NCBI GenBank assembly: GCA_028699155.1
Contig: JAQVVD010000006.1
Location: 1-53,874, forward strand
Direction of reading: 5' to 3'
Length of the DNA: 53,874 nt
Origin: Candidatus Peribacteraceae bacterium
GTDB lineage: Bacteria; Patescibacteriota; Gracilibacteria; Peribacterales; Peribacteraceae
Made by a program: the position numbers and the translations under genes. The notes under the pieces are model-generated. The model ran no database searches. It was not told the origin of the DNA and was given only the letters and a program-made list of their open reading frames with translations. Positions 32,338-39,676 of the stretch are shown piece by piece. Positions within the stretch are counted from its first letter, which is position 1. The number at the start of each line of letters is the position of its first letter.

Positions 32338-32363
32338 GTATTTCCTTTCCCCTGTTCACCCCC

Positions 32364-33662
32364 ATGAATCCCACAGAGACACCCTCCCCAGTTCACTACG
32401 TCGGAGACCTCACAGAAGACGGCATACAACCGTTCCGGGTTGCGGCGCCCGACGGGTTCGATGCCGATGCCGTCACCGCAATCGCTACAACGCCCGGCAT
32501 GGAATTCCAAGCGGGCATCAAGAATGCCGCAGATGCACCGGATGCGCAGGGCATGCTCATCCGCAGTGCAACCAAGTTCAAAGATGCCGCGGCATTTGAG
32601 CGCCATCAGATGCTCCTGTACCTGATTCGCAGCGGCGTGGGTTACGACAATATCGATGTCACACTCGCCTCGCGCGCAGGCGTTGCGACGCTCAACACTC
32701 CCGGCGCCAGCACTACGCCCGTCGCCCGCAGGACGCTCACGCTGGTGAGCGCGTGGGCTGCGCGCATCGTGCCGGGAACCGACTCGCTGCGCGCCGGCAA
32801 ATGGGAGAAGAAGAACCCCCAAGTCGAACCGATCGACCTCACGGAGAAGACGCTCGGCATCGTGGGCTACGGCAGGATCGGCAAGGAAACGCAGCGCCTG
32901 GCGAAGGCACAGGAACTCTTTAAGGGCGTCCTTCATTACGATGTCTTGGGCGGCAATAGCAATACGCCGATCGAGGAACTCGTGGCGAAAGCCGATGTCA
33001 TGACGCTTAGCGCGGGAGGAAAGGATGAAATCCTCACGCCGGAACTCCTGAAGAACGTGAAGCCGGGCACGCTCATCGTGAATACCGGCCGCGGAGGGAA
33101 TATCAATAAGGAGGCGATTCTCGCCGCCATGGACCGCGGCGTGCACTTCGCGACCGATGTCTTCTGGGAGGAAGGGCCCAAGATGTTCGACGATCCGGTT
33201 ACCGCGCAGATCGTGGCGCATCCCAACTTCTTCGGTACGCCGCACACCGCCGCCTCCGATGAAGTCACGCAGCGGCAGCTCGGCACGGAAGGCTCCACGC
33301 GCATGATCGAGTTCGCCACGCAGGGCATCGTGAATCCGCACGATATCCCCGGCCACACGCTCGGCCGTTTCGACCTGGGCCGCAGGGAAGCCCCGGGCGT
33401 GCGCGGCATCGTGACGCACCAGAGCGTCCCCGGGAAACTGGAGGCGATCTCCGGCGCGCTCCACGGCAAAGGAATGAACATCGTCCGCGTGCAGAACGCG
33501 GAGGGCGGCATCAACGGCGGGCACAGGCTCGCCATGACGCAGTTTGACCTGGATCACACCGTGGAACCGGAGCAGGCCGTTGCCGTCATGCGGGATATCG
33601 CACGGCAAGTGGAAGCGTACCGGACACGGTTGCTCCTGTTCGCGAAGGAAAGCAACGCCTGA
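32364..33662 (+). CDS. serA: D-3-phosphoglycerate dehydrogenase with C-terminal ACT domain
   Basis: 432 residues, the short ACT-containing form of SerA. It oxidises 3-phosphoglycerate to 3-phosphohydroxypyruvate with NAD+, the first step of serine synthesis. Seen: substrate segment RSGVGYDNIDV (about 93-103), NAD motif LGIVGYGRIGKETQRLAK (about 168-185), NTGRGGNINKEAILAAM (active-site Arg), ATDVFWEEGP (Glu), FFGTPHTAAS (catalytic His), and an ACT domain (about 350-430) that usually binds serine for feedback inhibition. The ATG at 32364 follows the attenuator terminator by 26 nt with a C/T-rich leader and no Shine-Dalgarno. Control would thus act at both transcription (Ser-rich leader) and enzyme level. 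Confidence 0.93.
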   Translation: MNPTETPSPVHYVGDLTEDGIQPFRVAAPDGFDADAVTAIATTPGMEFQAGIKNAADAPDAQGMLIRSATKFKDAAAFERHQMLLYLIRSGVGYDNIDVTLASRAGVATLNTPGASTTPVARRTLTLVSAWAARIVPGTDSLRAGKWEKKNPQVEPIDLTEKTLGIVGYGRIGKETQRLAKAQELFKGVLHYDVLGGNSNTPIEELVAKADVMTLSAGGKDEILTPELLKNVKPGTLIVNTGRGGNINKEAILAAMDRGVHFATDVFWEEGPKMFDDPVTAQIVAHPNFFGTPHTAASDEVTQRQLGTEGSTRMIEFATQGIVNPHDIPGHTLGRFDLGRREAPGVRGIVTHQSVPGKLEAISGALHGKGMNIVRVQNAEGGINGGHRLAMTQFDLDHTVEPEQAVAVMRDIARQVEAYRTRLLLFAKESNA

Positions 33663-33663
33663 C

Positions 33664-34167
33664 TCACCGTTTCTTTTCGACGAGAGTACCCTCAGCCACC
33701 CGAACATTCGGCTGGGGGTTTCCGTCGTCTACCTCGCGCGTCACGATCACGTTCGTGTACGCGCGCAGGTCATCCGCCGATTCGTAGGTGAGCGAGTGCC
33801 GCGCATCGCCGAAACGGCTGTGCAGCTGCCCGGCAGAAACAATGACCGGATCGCCCTCCTTGGCGAGCCACACCTGGTAGAACTCGCCGTCCTTCGCCCG
33901 CTCGATATTGAGCTGCAGCTCCATGCGGTACATGCCGCTCTGGAAGAAGTGCGCCTGTGCAACGCCATTCGCATTCACCCCAGAGACGCCCGCGAGCGCG
34001 CCGATCGCGAACCACGTTTCCCTCCCCTGCACGGGATCCACGTACTTCTGGTCGCCCGCCGGCACTTCGTAGTCCAGACTCTGCTCCCTGGGCGGCTCCT
34101 GCGGAAGTTTGGCGCACGCGGTGAGGAGGAGGGATGAGAGGAGCAGCGGGAGGAGGGAGTGTTTCAT
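33664..34167 (-). CDS. Lipoprotein with RskA/anti-sigma-K-like beta domain
   Basis: 167 residues. Signal peptide with lipobox LLTAC; the mature part is strand-rich with GETWFAIGALAGVSGVNANGVAQ, YRMELQLNIERAKDGEFYQVWLAKEGDPVIVSAGQL and TNVIVTREVDDGNPQPNVRVAEGTLV. The YQVWLAxEG...G pattern resembles the extracytoplasmic part of anti-sigma-K factors and DUF4397-like adhesion domains, but there is no cytoplasmic anti-sigma part, so it is a plain surface lipoprotein. ATG ATG at 34170/34167. It is convergent with serA; the stop codons are nearly adjacent. AT-rich spacer upstream. Confidence 0.75.
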   Translation of the reverse strand: MKHSLLPLLLSSLLLTACAKLPQEPPREQSLDYEVPAGDQKYVDPVQGRETWFAIGALAGVSGVNANGVAQAHFFQSGMYRMELQLNIERAKDGEFYQVWLAKEGDPVIVSAGQLHSRFGDARHSLTYESADDLRAYTNVIVTREVDDGNPQPNVRVAEGTLVEKKR

Positions 34168-34235
34168 CATGCAAAAAGGTACACGGTTCGCGGCCCTTAT
34201 TTAAGTAAAAAATGAAAAATAAAAAGTGAAAAACG

Positions 34236-36230
34236 TCACCAAAGGTATCCTGACTTCCTGCCTTTGAGCCGCTCCTGCTCCATCCGGGCATTCAGTTCCG
34301 CCTTGGCGCCGATCACCGCGTACCGGGGCTCATCTTCCGGGTACAGCACTGCGAGCGTCTGCAGGAGCGAAAGGAATTCCGGCACGTTGCCGGAGAGCGC
34401 GATGTAGTGCGCGTTTCGTTCGATCGCCTCCCCGTAGAGCACGGTGAGCGCATCGAACTCCTCTCTCCGTGCATCAATCTCCTCCTTCCTCCCCGCATCG
34501 CGCAGCGTCCCGATGAGCGCATGCAGCACGTCCACGCCGTTGTAGCGAATGAGCGCGTACGCCTTCTCATAATTCATGATGGCGCACTCCCAATCCCTCT
34601 GCGCACGGCACACATCGCCCCGCAGCTTCCACGCGCGTCCGTCCTCGCCGTTCTGCGCGAAGTAGTCACTGAGCGCGCTGCTCGCCCGATCCACATCCTC
34701 CATCTCCAGGAAAACATGTGCGCGGCTCAGGTGCATGTCGCGCGTATACTTCTGCGCCCTGGACGCCTCGTACCACTTGGTTGCAGTGGCGTAGTCCTGG
34801 CGCGCTTCCGCATGCCTCCCGAGGGAAGAGAGGAGCATGTGCCGCCCCTCCACGACCGCCACGACCATCAGCACCGTGACGAGCACGACCTCCACCGTCC
34901 GCGCCACGTTCTTCGGCACCAGAATCCCGCGCAGCGGAATGTCATTGGAGAGGATGCCGAAGAATGCCCAGAGCGGCAGCGCGATCCCCACGAACTGGAG
35001 GTTAAAATCAATCATGTTGTGCGCAATCACGCCCACTGCCCCCACGAACATCGCCTCACGGATCTCCAGCGTGCGCTTCCCGCCCTCCGTGTTGCGCAGC
35101 GACCTGAGGAAGGAGGAACTAAAGAGCAGGAGGAGAAATCCTGCGAAGAGCGCCGCAGGCACGAGCCCGCGCTCCGCTGCGTACTTGAGGATGACGTTGT
35201 GCGCATGGTCGGAGGTCGCGAGGATGGCATCCTGCATGCGCGGCTGCAGGAACCGGTAGCTATAGGGTCCCCACCCGAAGAACGGGCGCTCCAATGCAAG
35301 CGTGGTGGCGTCCTGCCAGAAGTTGTTGCGCTCCGTGATGGAGGATGTCCCCTCTGCCGCAGTGAAGGTGATCTTCTCCGCCGCGGACTGCACAGCGTAG
35401 AACTGCGACCGCATGCTGTTGATGCCGGCGAAGGCGATGAGCGCCACCGCGAAGACCGCCGCGGCTTCCGCGAGCGGGCGTTTCCATCCCCTCTTCATCT
35501 CGCGGCGGCTGAGCAGGTAGCCCCACAGCCCCAGCTGGAGCAGGAACGCGATGGATCCCCCGCGGGAGTACGAGAGCAGGAGCGATCCGAAGAGCGCGCC
35601 GATGATCACGTTGGACATGAGCGTCTCCGCCCACGGGTACCGCTCCTTCTTCCACGATGCCACAACCCGTTCCGCCCACAGCGCCGTGAGCGGCCACACG
35701 AGCAGCAGGTACTCCGCCCAGGCGTTGGGCCAGTAGTCCGTGTGGAACCGATAATCGAAGAACGTTCCCACGAACCGCTCTACCGGCTGCAGTACGTAGA
35801 CCACCCACCCCACGCCGCACGCCACGAACGTCGCGACCGCAATCGTGCGCATCATCGTGCTCTCCAGTGCGCCCGACCCGTCCGCGGCGCGCCTGCGCAC
35901 CCAGAGGAGCATGAGCACCAGCGCACCCGTGCGCAGCACCTCATCCAGTCCGTAGTTCCCCGTTGCGGTATTCAGGTAACTCACGAACGTCCACGCGACG
36001 AAGAGCATCAGGATGCCCCACAGCCACAGCGGTTCGCGTGCGCCCTCCTTACTGTCCGTCTTCCAGAACTGGTACGTGCAGATCCATGCCAGCACGGTGA
36101 GGAGCCACGTTGCTTCCAGCGGCTTGCCGCCCTTCCAGAGCAGGAAGAACGCGAGTGCGCCAAGGAAGCTTGCGAGGGCAAGCCGCCTCCATTGGTCGGC
36201 GGTGGGAACGAGTTTCCGGAGGAAAGGCAC
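34236..36230 (-). CDS. O-antigen ligase / polymerase family protein with TPR tail
   Basis: 664 residues. About 12 membrane helices over residues 1-430, including the Wzy_C/WaaL core: YHLxxWP-like region FLTDYWPNAWAEYLLLVWP, LLLSYSRGGSIAFLLQLGLWGY (the SRGG segment), ERPFFGWGPYSYRFLQPRMQDAILATSDHAHNVILKYAAERGLV (the WGxGxxxF...HNxxL segment with the key His). Residues about 460-660 are TPR-like helices (DYATATKWYEASRA, CAIMNYEKAYALI). It would join or polymerise surface glycans. The start is a GTG at 36230, lying inside the 29-bp direct repeat that recurs at 37911-37939. Confidence 0.88.
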   Translation of the reverse strand: MPFLRKLVPTADQWRRLALASFLGALAFFLLWKGGKPLEATWLLTVLAWICTYQFWKTDSKEGAREPLWLWGILMLFVAWTFVSYLNTATGNYGLDEVLRTGALVLMLLWVRRRAADGSGALESTMMRTIAVATFVACGVGWVVYVLQPVERFVGTFFDYRFHTDYWPNAWAEYLLLVWPLTALWAERVVASWKKERYPWAETLMSNVIIGALFGSLLLSYSRGGSIAFLLQLGLWGYLLSRREMKRGWKRPLAEAAAVFAVALIAFAGINSMRSQFYAVQSAAEKITFTAAEGTSSITERNNFWQDATTLALERPFFGWGPYSYRFLQPRMQDAILATSDHAHNVILKYAAERGLVPAALFAGFLLLLFSSSFLRSLRNTEGGKRTLEIREAMFVGAVGVIAHNMIDFNLQFVGIALPLWAFFGILSNDIPLRGILVPKNVARTVEVVLVTVLMVVAVVEGRHMLLSSLGRHAEARQDYATATKWYEASRAQKYTRDMHLSRAHVFLEMEDVDRASSALSDYFAQNGEDGRAWKLRGDVCRAQRDWECAIMNYEKAYALIRYNGVDVLHALIGTLRDAGRKEEIDARREEFDALTVLYGEAIERNAHYIALSGNVPEFLSLLQTLAVLYPEDEPRYAVIGAKAELNARMEQERLKGRKSGYLW

Positions 36231-36247
36231 GCCCTATCTTTGCACAA
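36219..36247. repeat. Left copy of 29-bp direct repeat flanking the ars-like cassette
   Basis: 28 of 29 positions match 37911-37939 in the same orientation (core GGCACGCCCTATCTTTGCAC). This copy covers the GTG start and promoter-side sequence of the O-antigen ligase gene. A further GGGAAC is shared 14-15 bp outside the core. Confidence 0.8.
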
Positions 36248-36267
36248 AAATATGGAGACAGCCAACA

Positions 36268-37218
36268 CTACTGCAACGCGTTGAACAGGTACCCGATGAT
36301 CACAATCCCCACTCCGACAATCCCGAAGAAGATGGCAAGGAGTTTCGTTGTCATTACGCGCCGCAGCATGATGCCCTCGGGCAGGGAAAGCCCCGATACG
36401 GCCATCAGGAACGCGAGGGCGGTGCCCAGTGGAATGCCCTTCAGCACGAATGCAAAAATGACGGGAACCAGGGAGGAACAGCCCGCGTAGATGGGGATGC
36501 CAATCAGAACGGCAACGGGAACGGCGAGGAAGCTCCCCGTTCCGAGGTACTTCTCGAAGAACTCCTGCGGGACGTAGCCATGGATGGCTGCGCCGAGCGC
36601 GACGCCAATGGCGATGACCCACCAGAGCTTCCTGAACATCGCAATCCCCTCCCGGAGTGCATGCTGCATCTTGCCTTCGAAGGATTTCGGAAGATAGGGA
36701 AGGTCAAGCGCCTCCCCGCTCATGCCGCCGTTCAGGATGATTTCCTTCTCCAAGCCCATCTTCCCGATGACCACTCCCGCAATCGTGCCGAGGGCTATGC
36801 CAGAAAGCGAGTAGAGGAAGGCTATGCGCCAGCCGAAGAGTCCCCCCATGAGCACGAACACCACCTCGTTCACGAGCGGAGAAGTAATAATGAATGAGAA
36901 CGCGATCCCAAGCGGAATGCCCGCTTCCAGGAACCCGATGAAGAGCGGTATGGAGGAGCAGGAACAGAATGGGGTGACCGCTCCGACTCCCGAGGCCAGG
37001 ACATTGCCGGCGCCGAAGCGCTGCCTGGAAAGAGCGCGGCGGATGGTTGCCGGCGAGAGGAAGGTCCGCAGAAAACCCACGGCGGTAAGCACCGTGAAGG
37101 TGAGGAGGTAAATTTTCACCGTGTCATACACGAAGAAGTTGACGCTGCTCCCAAGCCTCGATGCGGCATCCAAACCGAGGAGGGAAAAAACAAACCAGTC
37201 TGCAAACGCTTGAAGCAT
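36268..37218 (-). CDS. ArsP-like permease, second copy
   Basis: 316 residues, same length and order as the permease at 27014-27964 and clearly paralogous: N-terminus MLQAFADWFVFSLL, signature TPFCSCSSIPLFIGFLEAGIPLG, IITSPLVNEVV, GIPIYAGCSSLVPVIFAFVLKGIPLGT. About eight to ten helices. Predicted export of (organo)arsenicals or a related toxic species. It lacks the Cys-rich loop of the other copy but has an extra Cys-Ser-Ser in the second half. The ATG at 37218 is chosen by alignment with the paralogue. It follows the zinc-ribbon gene by 8 nt; both are downstream of an ArsR operator. Confidence 0.9.
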   Translation of the reverse strand: MLQAFADWFVFSLLGLDAASRLGSSVNFFVYDTVKIYLLTFTVLTAVGFLRTFLSPATIRRALSRQRFGAGNVLASGVGAVTPFCSCSSIPLFIGFLEAGIPLGIAFSFIITSPLVNEVVFVLMGGLFGWRIAFLYSLSGIALGTIAGVVIGKMGLEKEIILNGGMSGEALDLPYLPKSFEGKMQHALREGIAMFRKLWWVIAIGVALGAAIHGYVPQEFFEKYLGTGSFLAVPVAVLIGIPIYAGCSSLVPVIFAFVLKGIPLGTALAFLMAVSGLSLPEGIMLRRVMTTKLLAIFFGIVGVGIVIIGYLFNALQ

Positions 37219-37226
37219 GATCGGAG

Positions 37227-37502
37227 TTAGGAACAGCAGGAACTCGAAGATGATCCCCCGCAACAGTTCTTCTCCCCTTGCTTGGGGCCCCCACAGCAGG
37301 AGCCGCCTTCACAGCATCCCTTCGTTTCCCTGGCGAATACGTTCCCGAGGAAACTGCCGATGGAAAACACTTTCTTCGTGGCATTCGAATGGCAGGATGG
37401 ACAGGCGAACTTCGCGGCGTTCCCTTCCTCCATTTCCCGAATGGTTGCCTGCACGTTGAAACGGGCAGAACAGCTGTTGCATCTAAAGTTGTAGGTTGGC
37501 AT
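37227..37502 (-). CDS. FmdB-like zinc-ribbon protein with Cys-pair-rich tail
   Basis: 91 residues. N-terminal FmdB-type ribbon: PTYNFRCNSCSARFNV and FACPSCHSNATKKVFSIGSFLG (two CxxC pairs that bind zinc). The C-terminal third has four CC pairs (GCCEGGSCCGG, NCCGG, SSSSSCC), unusual for FmdB proteins and suited to binding a soft metal or metalloid. The ATG at 37502 matches the family start (MPTYxxRC) and is 8 nt after TATGAT; another ATG lies two codons upstream. It is co-transcribed with the ArsP-like permease and controlled by the palindrome at 37513-37534. A metal or As chaperone role is inference. Confidence 0.8.
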   Translation of the reverse strand: MPTYNFRCNSCSARFNVQATIREMEEGNAAKFACPSCHSNATKKVFSIGSFLGNVFARETKGCCEGGSCCGGPKQGEKNCCGGSSSSSCCS

Positions 37503-37510
37503 AGGCATAA

Positions 37511-37538
37511 ATCATATCAACCTTATTTGATATGTAAA
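37511..37538 (-). promoter_or_regulatory. ArsR-type operator overlapping the promoter of the zinc-ribbon/ArsP operon
   Basis: Promoter on the minus strand: TTTACA (37538-37533), 16-bp spacer, TATGAT (37516-37511). The spacer and part of the -10 are covered by a perfect palindrome with 8-bp arms CATATCAA (37513-37520) and TTGATATG (37527-37534), 6-nt spacer. This ATCAA-N6-TTGAT form is the common operator of ArsR-family repressors. Binding would block the promoter until the inducer is present. Confidence 0.8.
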
Positions 37539-37548
37539 GAGAGATTCT

Positions 37549-37872
37549 TCAGCATGCTCTCTTCCTCTCCGGAGCCTCAAGGATGCCTTTGATGGCCTTG
37601 CCCACATGCACAAGGAGTTTCCTGTTCAGGCTGTAATACACCCACTTCCCTTCCCTCCTTGCATGAATCACTCCGTGTTCACGGAGGATGCCAAGATGGT
37701 GTGAAATGAGGTTCTGCGGAAGTTCAAGTTCCTTGAAGATGGTGCAAACACACTGCTCTCCCGCGGCAATTTCCTGCACAATGCGCATACGAGTCTTATT
37801 GCCGAGTATCTGGAAGAGTGCGGCAACTCCTTGCTGATCCGTTGCCTTCCCGGGCTTGGGAGATGCTCTCAT
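37549..37872 (-). CDS. ArsR/SmtB family metalloregulator
   Basis: 107 residues, winged helix. Seen: VAALFQILGNKTRMRIVQEIAAGEQCVCTIFKELELPQNLISHHLGILREHGVIHARREGKWVYYSLN, the full ArsR HTH plus wing. The CVC motif in the metal-sensing helix matches the As(III) site of ArsR (ELCVCDL type). It should repress the adjacent operon through the palindrome at 37513-37534. The ATG at 37872 is chosen because TATACT (37884-37879) lies 6 nt upstream and the family starts shortly after; the long upstream extension would run through the duplicated ligase promoter region. Confidence 0.92.
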   Translation of the reverse strand: MRASPKPGKATDQQGVAALFQILGNKTRMRIVQEIAAGEQCVCTIFKELELPQNLISHHLGILREHGVIHARREGKWVYYSLNRKLLVHVGKAIKGILEAPERKRAC

Positions 37873-37910
37873 GACTACAGTATAGCTGCTCCCCACGGGA
37901 ACCAGCCAGT

Positions 37911-37939
37911 GAGGAAAGGCACGCCATATCTTTGCACAA
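37911..37939. repeat. Right copy of 29-bp direct repeat flanking the ars-like cassette
   Basis: 28 of 29 positions match 36219-36247. Here the copied GTG start opens a frame of only 15 codons (MPFLTGWFPWGAAIL, stop TAG), a dead copy of the ligase gene start. Together the copies bound a 1.66-kb segment holding ArsP, zinc ribbon and ArsR. Confidence 0.8.
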
Positions 37940-38030
37940 GTCGCCCTCCTCCGTATACTCCTTTCTGCGCTTTCACTTGTCCTTTGGAAATCTTCGTTTC
38001 TTCCGAGCGTCTGCCTGCATATTGCCCTGG

Positions 38031-38052
38031 CACGTCGCTCGTGAGCGACGTG
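38031..38052. repeat. Palindrome abutting the 5' end of tRNA-Leu(CAG)
   Basis: Arms CACGTCGCTC and GAGCGACGTG are perfect complements around 2 nt; the last base is the first base of the tRNA. A hairpin here could direct 5' processing. Confidence 0.6.
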
Positions 38053-38138
38053 CCGATGTGGCGGAACTGGTAGACGCGCACGCTTCAGGAGCGTGTAGGA
38101 GCAATCCTGTGAGAGTTCGAGTCTCTCCATCGGCACCA
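38052..38138 (+). tRNA. tRNA-Leu (anticodon CAG)
   Basis: Acceptor GCCGATG pairs with CATCGGC (38128-38134). The anticodon stem CACGC/GCGTG encloses TTCAGGA, anticodon CAG. Class II with variable arm GTAGGAGCAATCCTGT, T-loop TTCGAGT. CCA encoded at 38136-38138. It reads CUG. It borders an AT-rich island to its right. Confidence 0.97.
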
Positions 38139-38173
38139 TATATCGGTTTCTAAATCAGATATACTTAATTTTT

Positions 38174-38845
38174 ATGGGAATTAATCCGGAGAAAGACAAT
38201 TGGCTCTTTCATGCCCAAGGCTATTTAAAACTGGCAAGACTTTGCTGCCAGGAATTACTTAAACCAAGTCATCATTGGAGCGAAGGTAATTCAAGGGTTC
38301 CGTCCGACTGGCATGAGAGTTTCCCCGTGGGCTATAACACCTCAGATTTGCTTCCCGGAATTCTCTTCACAATTAAACATGGTATCGAACTTTTCCTTAA
38401 ATCAGCATTGATTGATTTGGGTGTCCCCAATTTTACCAGTCATGACACAATCGAATTGTTCAAAACAATTAAAAAAATCATCCTGACAACAAAGTGGAAG
38501 CCAGTTTACTTGGATACTGGACAATGCGAGTTAAGCGAGGAAGAAATAATGAGAATTTCAGATGAAGTTGTACCTCGTTTGGAACATTTAATTATCTCGC
38601 TCAGAGAAAATCAGATACTTAATGAGAAGCTAGGGATCGCCCCTGTTCCCGATCCTAAAAATCAGTTATTTAGATATCCACAGATCACGCGTGGAAATCA
38701 GTATGATTTTGCAACCTTGGTGACAAATATTTCGGAAGAAGACATAAAAGGCATAATTCTACTAATTGATGAATTGTACGAGCATTTAAATGATATTGGA
38801 TTCATGTTTGCGGTTGATGCTCGTCACAAACCTCGTGAAAAATGA
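38174..38845 (+). CDS. AT-rich hypothetical protein, HEPN-like features
   Basis: 223 residues, helical and soluble. The block FHAQGYLKLARLCCQELL followed by ILFTIKHGIELFLKSALIDLG resembles the helices of HEPN/abortive-infection-type proteins (K-H-x-x-E-L-x-L-K), but the RxxxxH catalytic motif is not visible. Codon use and base composition are clearly more AT-rich than neighbours (many AAA, TTA, ATT codons), pointing to horizontal acquisition beside tRNA-Leu. TATACT (38160-38165) lies 8 nt before the ATG. Function unknown; a defence role is only a guess. Confidence 0.75.
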   Translation: MGINPEKDNWLFHAQGYLKLARLCCQELLKPSHHWSEGNSRVPSDWHESFPVGYNTSDLLPGILFTIKHGIELFLKSALIDLGVPNFTSHDTIELFKTIKKIILTTKWKPVYLDTGQCELSEEEIMRISDEVVPRLEHLIISLRENQILNEKLGIAPVPDPKNQLFRYPQITRGNQYDFATLVTNISEEDIKGIILLIDELYEHLNDIGFMFAVDARHKPREK

Positions 38846-38952
38846 GGATGATAATATAGAATTCAGTAACTCCCTCGCTACCATCCTTTCTCAGTTGTAG
38901 CCCCAAAGAACCGCTCTTAGCTTCTTTGTTCTGCGCATCTCTACCGCTGTTG

Positions 38953-39621
38953 CTAGCTTCGTGCCTTCTTTGCAAAATATTGCATTGTTTGGCTAGGATC
39001 TGTGTGTTTGTAAAAATGCATACGCAAGACTCCACTGTCTTCGTAAACGCTTGCAACATGTTGAGGATAATGACGCCAAACATGTCCTCTACCCCATTTT
39101 GAAATAACATATTGCCCATCCACTTTTCCCGAATGAATATGACATTCCTTTCCCTGTTTGAGCTGATAGTAGAGAACTAAATTTGCATCTTGCATGATTG
39201 CAACCTTTTGAATTAGACCATGACCTTCTAGGTCTTCAAAGATTGCACAGTGTCGTAGAGTAGGATAAATCGGAAATACTTTTTCTTTTTGAAAAAAAAT
39301 ATCTGAATCTTGTGGCACACCAAATGTATAGAGATGGCAAATGTAGCTATCATCCCAACCAGTGCAATCCTGCACTAATTCAACACTTAGGCTGGGTTCA
39401 GCCTTTCGGAATGCTTCTATTTGTTCTACATGGGTTCGCCTGTCGGTACAATCAATCTCGTTAAGCCGCTTTCGAATTTCTGCATCGTTCATTTTGTTTA
39501 CCCTACAAGCTGATGTGTAACAATCTGAACACATCGCCCACCAAAATGCAATCTTGCTCGCCATCCGTGGCGTAGCAAGAACCCAAGCCACACCCATGAA
39601 TATGCCTGTCAATAGCCACAT
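38953..39621 (-). CDS. AT-rich hypothetical protein with possible N-terminal anchor
   Basis: 222 residues from the ATG at 39621; a shorter version starts at ATG 39492 (MNDAEIRK...). Both starts have AGGG about 7-9 nt upstream, unlike most genes here. The extended N-terminus contains a moderately hydrophobic helix (WLLTGIFMGVAWVLATP). The main domain is unrecognised: CTDRRTHVEQIEAFRKAEPSLSVELVQDCTGWDDSYICHLYTFG, then GLIQKVAIMQDANLVLYYQLKQGKECHIHSGKVDGQYVISKWGRGHVWRHYPQHVASVY. AT-rich like its convergent neighbour. Likely part of the same acquired island. Confidence 0.55.
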   Translation of the reverse strand: MWLLTGIFMGVAWVLATPRMASKIAFWWAMCSDCYTSACRVNKMNDAEIRKRLNEIDCTDRRTHVEQIEAFRKAEPSLSVELVQDCTGWDDSYICHLYTFGVPQDSDIFFQKEKVFPIYPTLRHCAIFEDLEGHGLIQKVAIMQDANLVLYYQLKQGKECHIHSGKVDGQYVISKWGRGHVWRHYPQHVASVYEDSGVLRMHFYKHTDPSQTMQYFAKKARS

Positions 39622-39676
39622 GCATTTACCCTGATTTGAAGGGTCCTCGCGTGCGGCTATTTGGAAAAACATGACG

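Noticed and set aside
27014-37218. The two ArsP-like genes as a recent duplication
   Set aside because: The proteins share length and signatures but differ throughout and have different neighbours and loop Cys content, so the duplication is old or the copies were acquired separately.
37227-38139. Long N-terminal extension of ArsR to 38139
   Set aside because: The extension runs through tRNA-Leu and the duplicated ligase start. A promoter hexamer 6 nt before ATG 37872 and family length support the short form.
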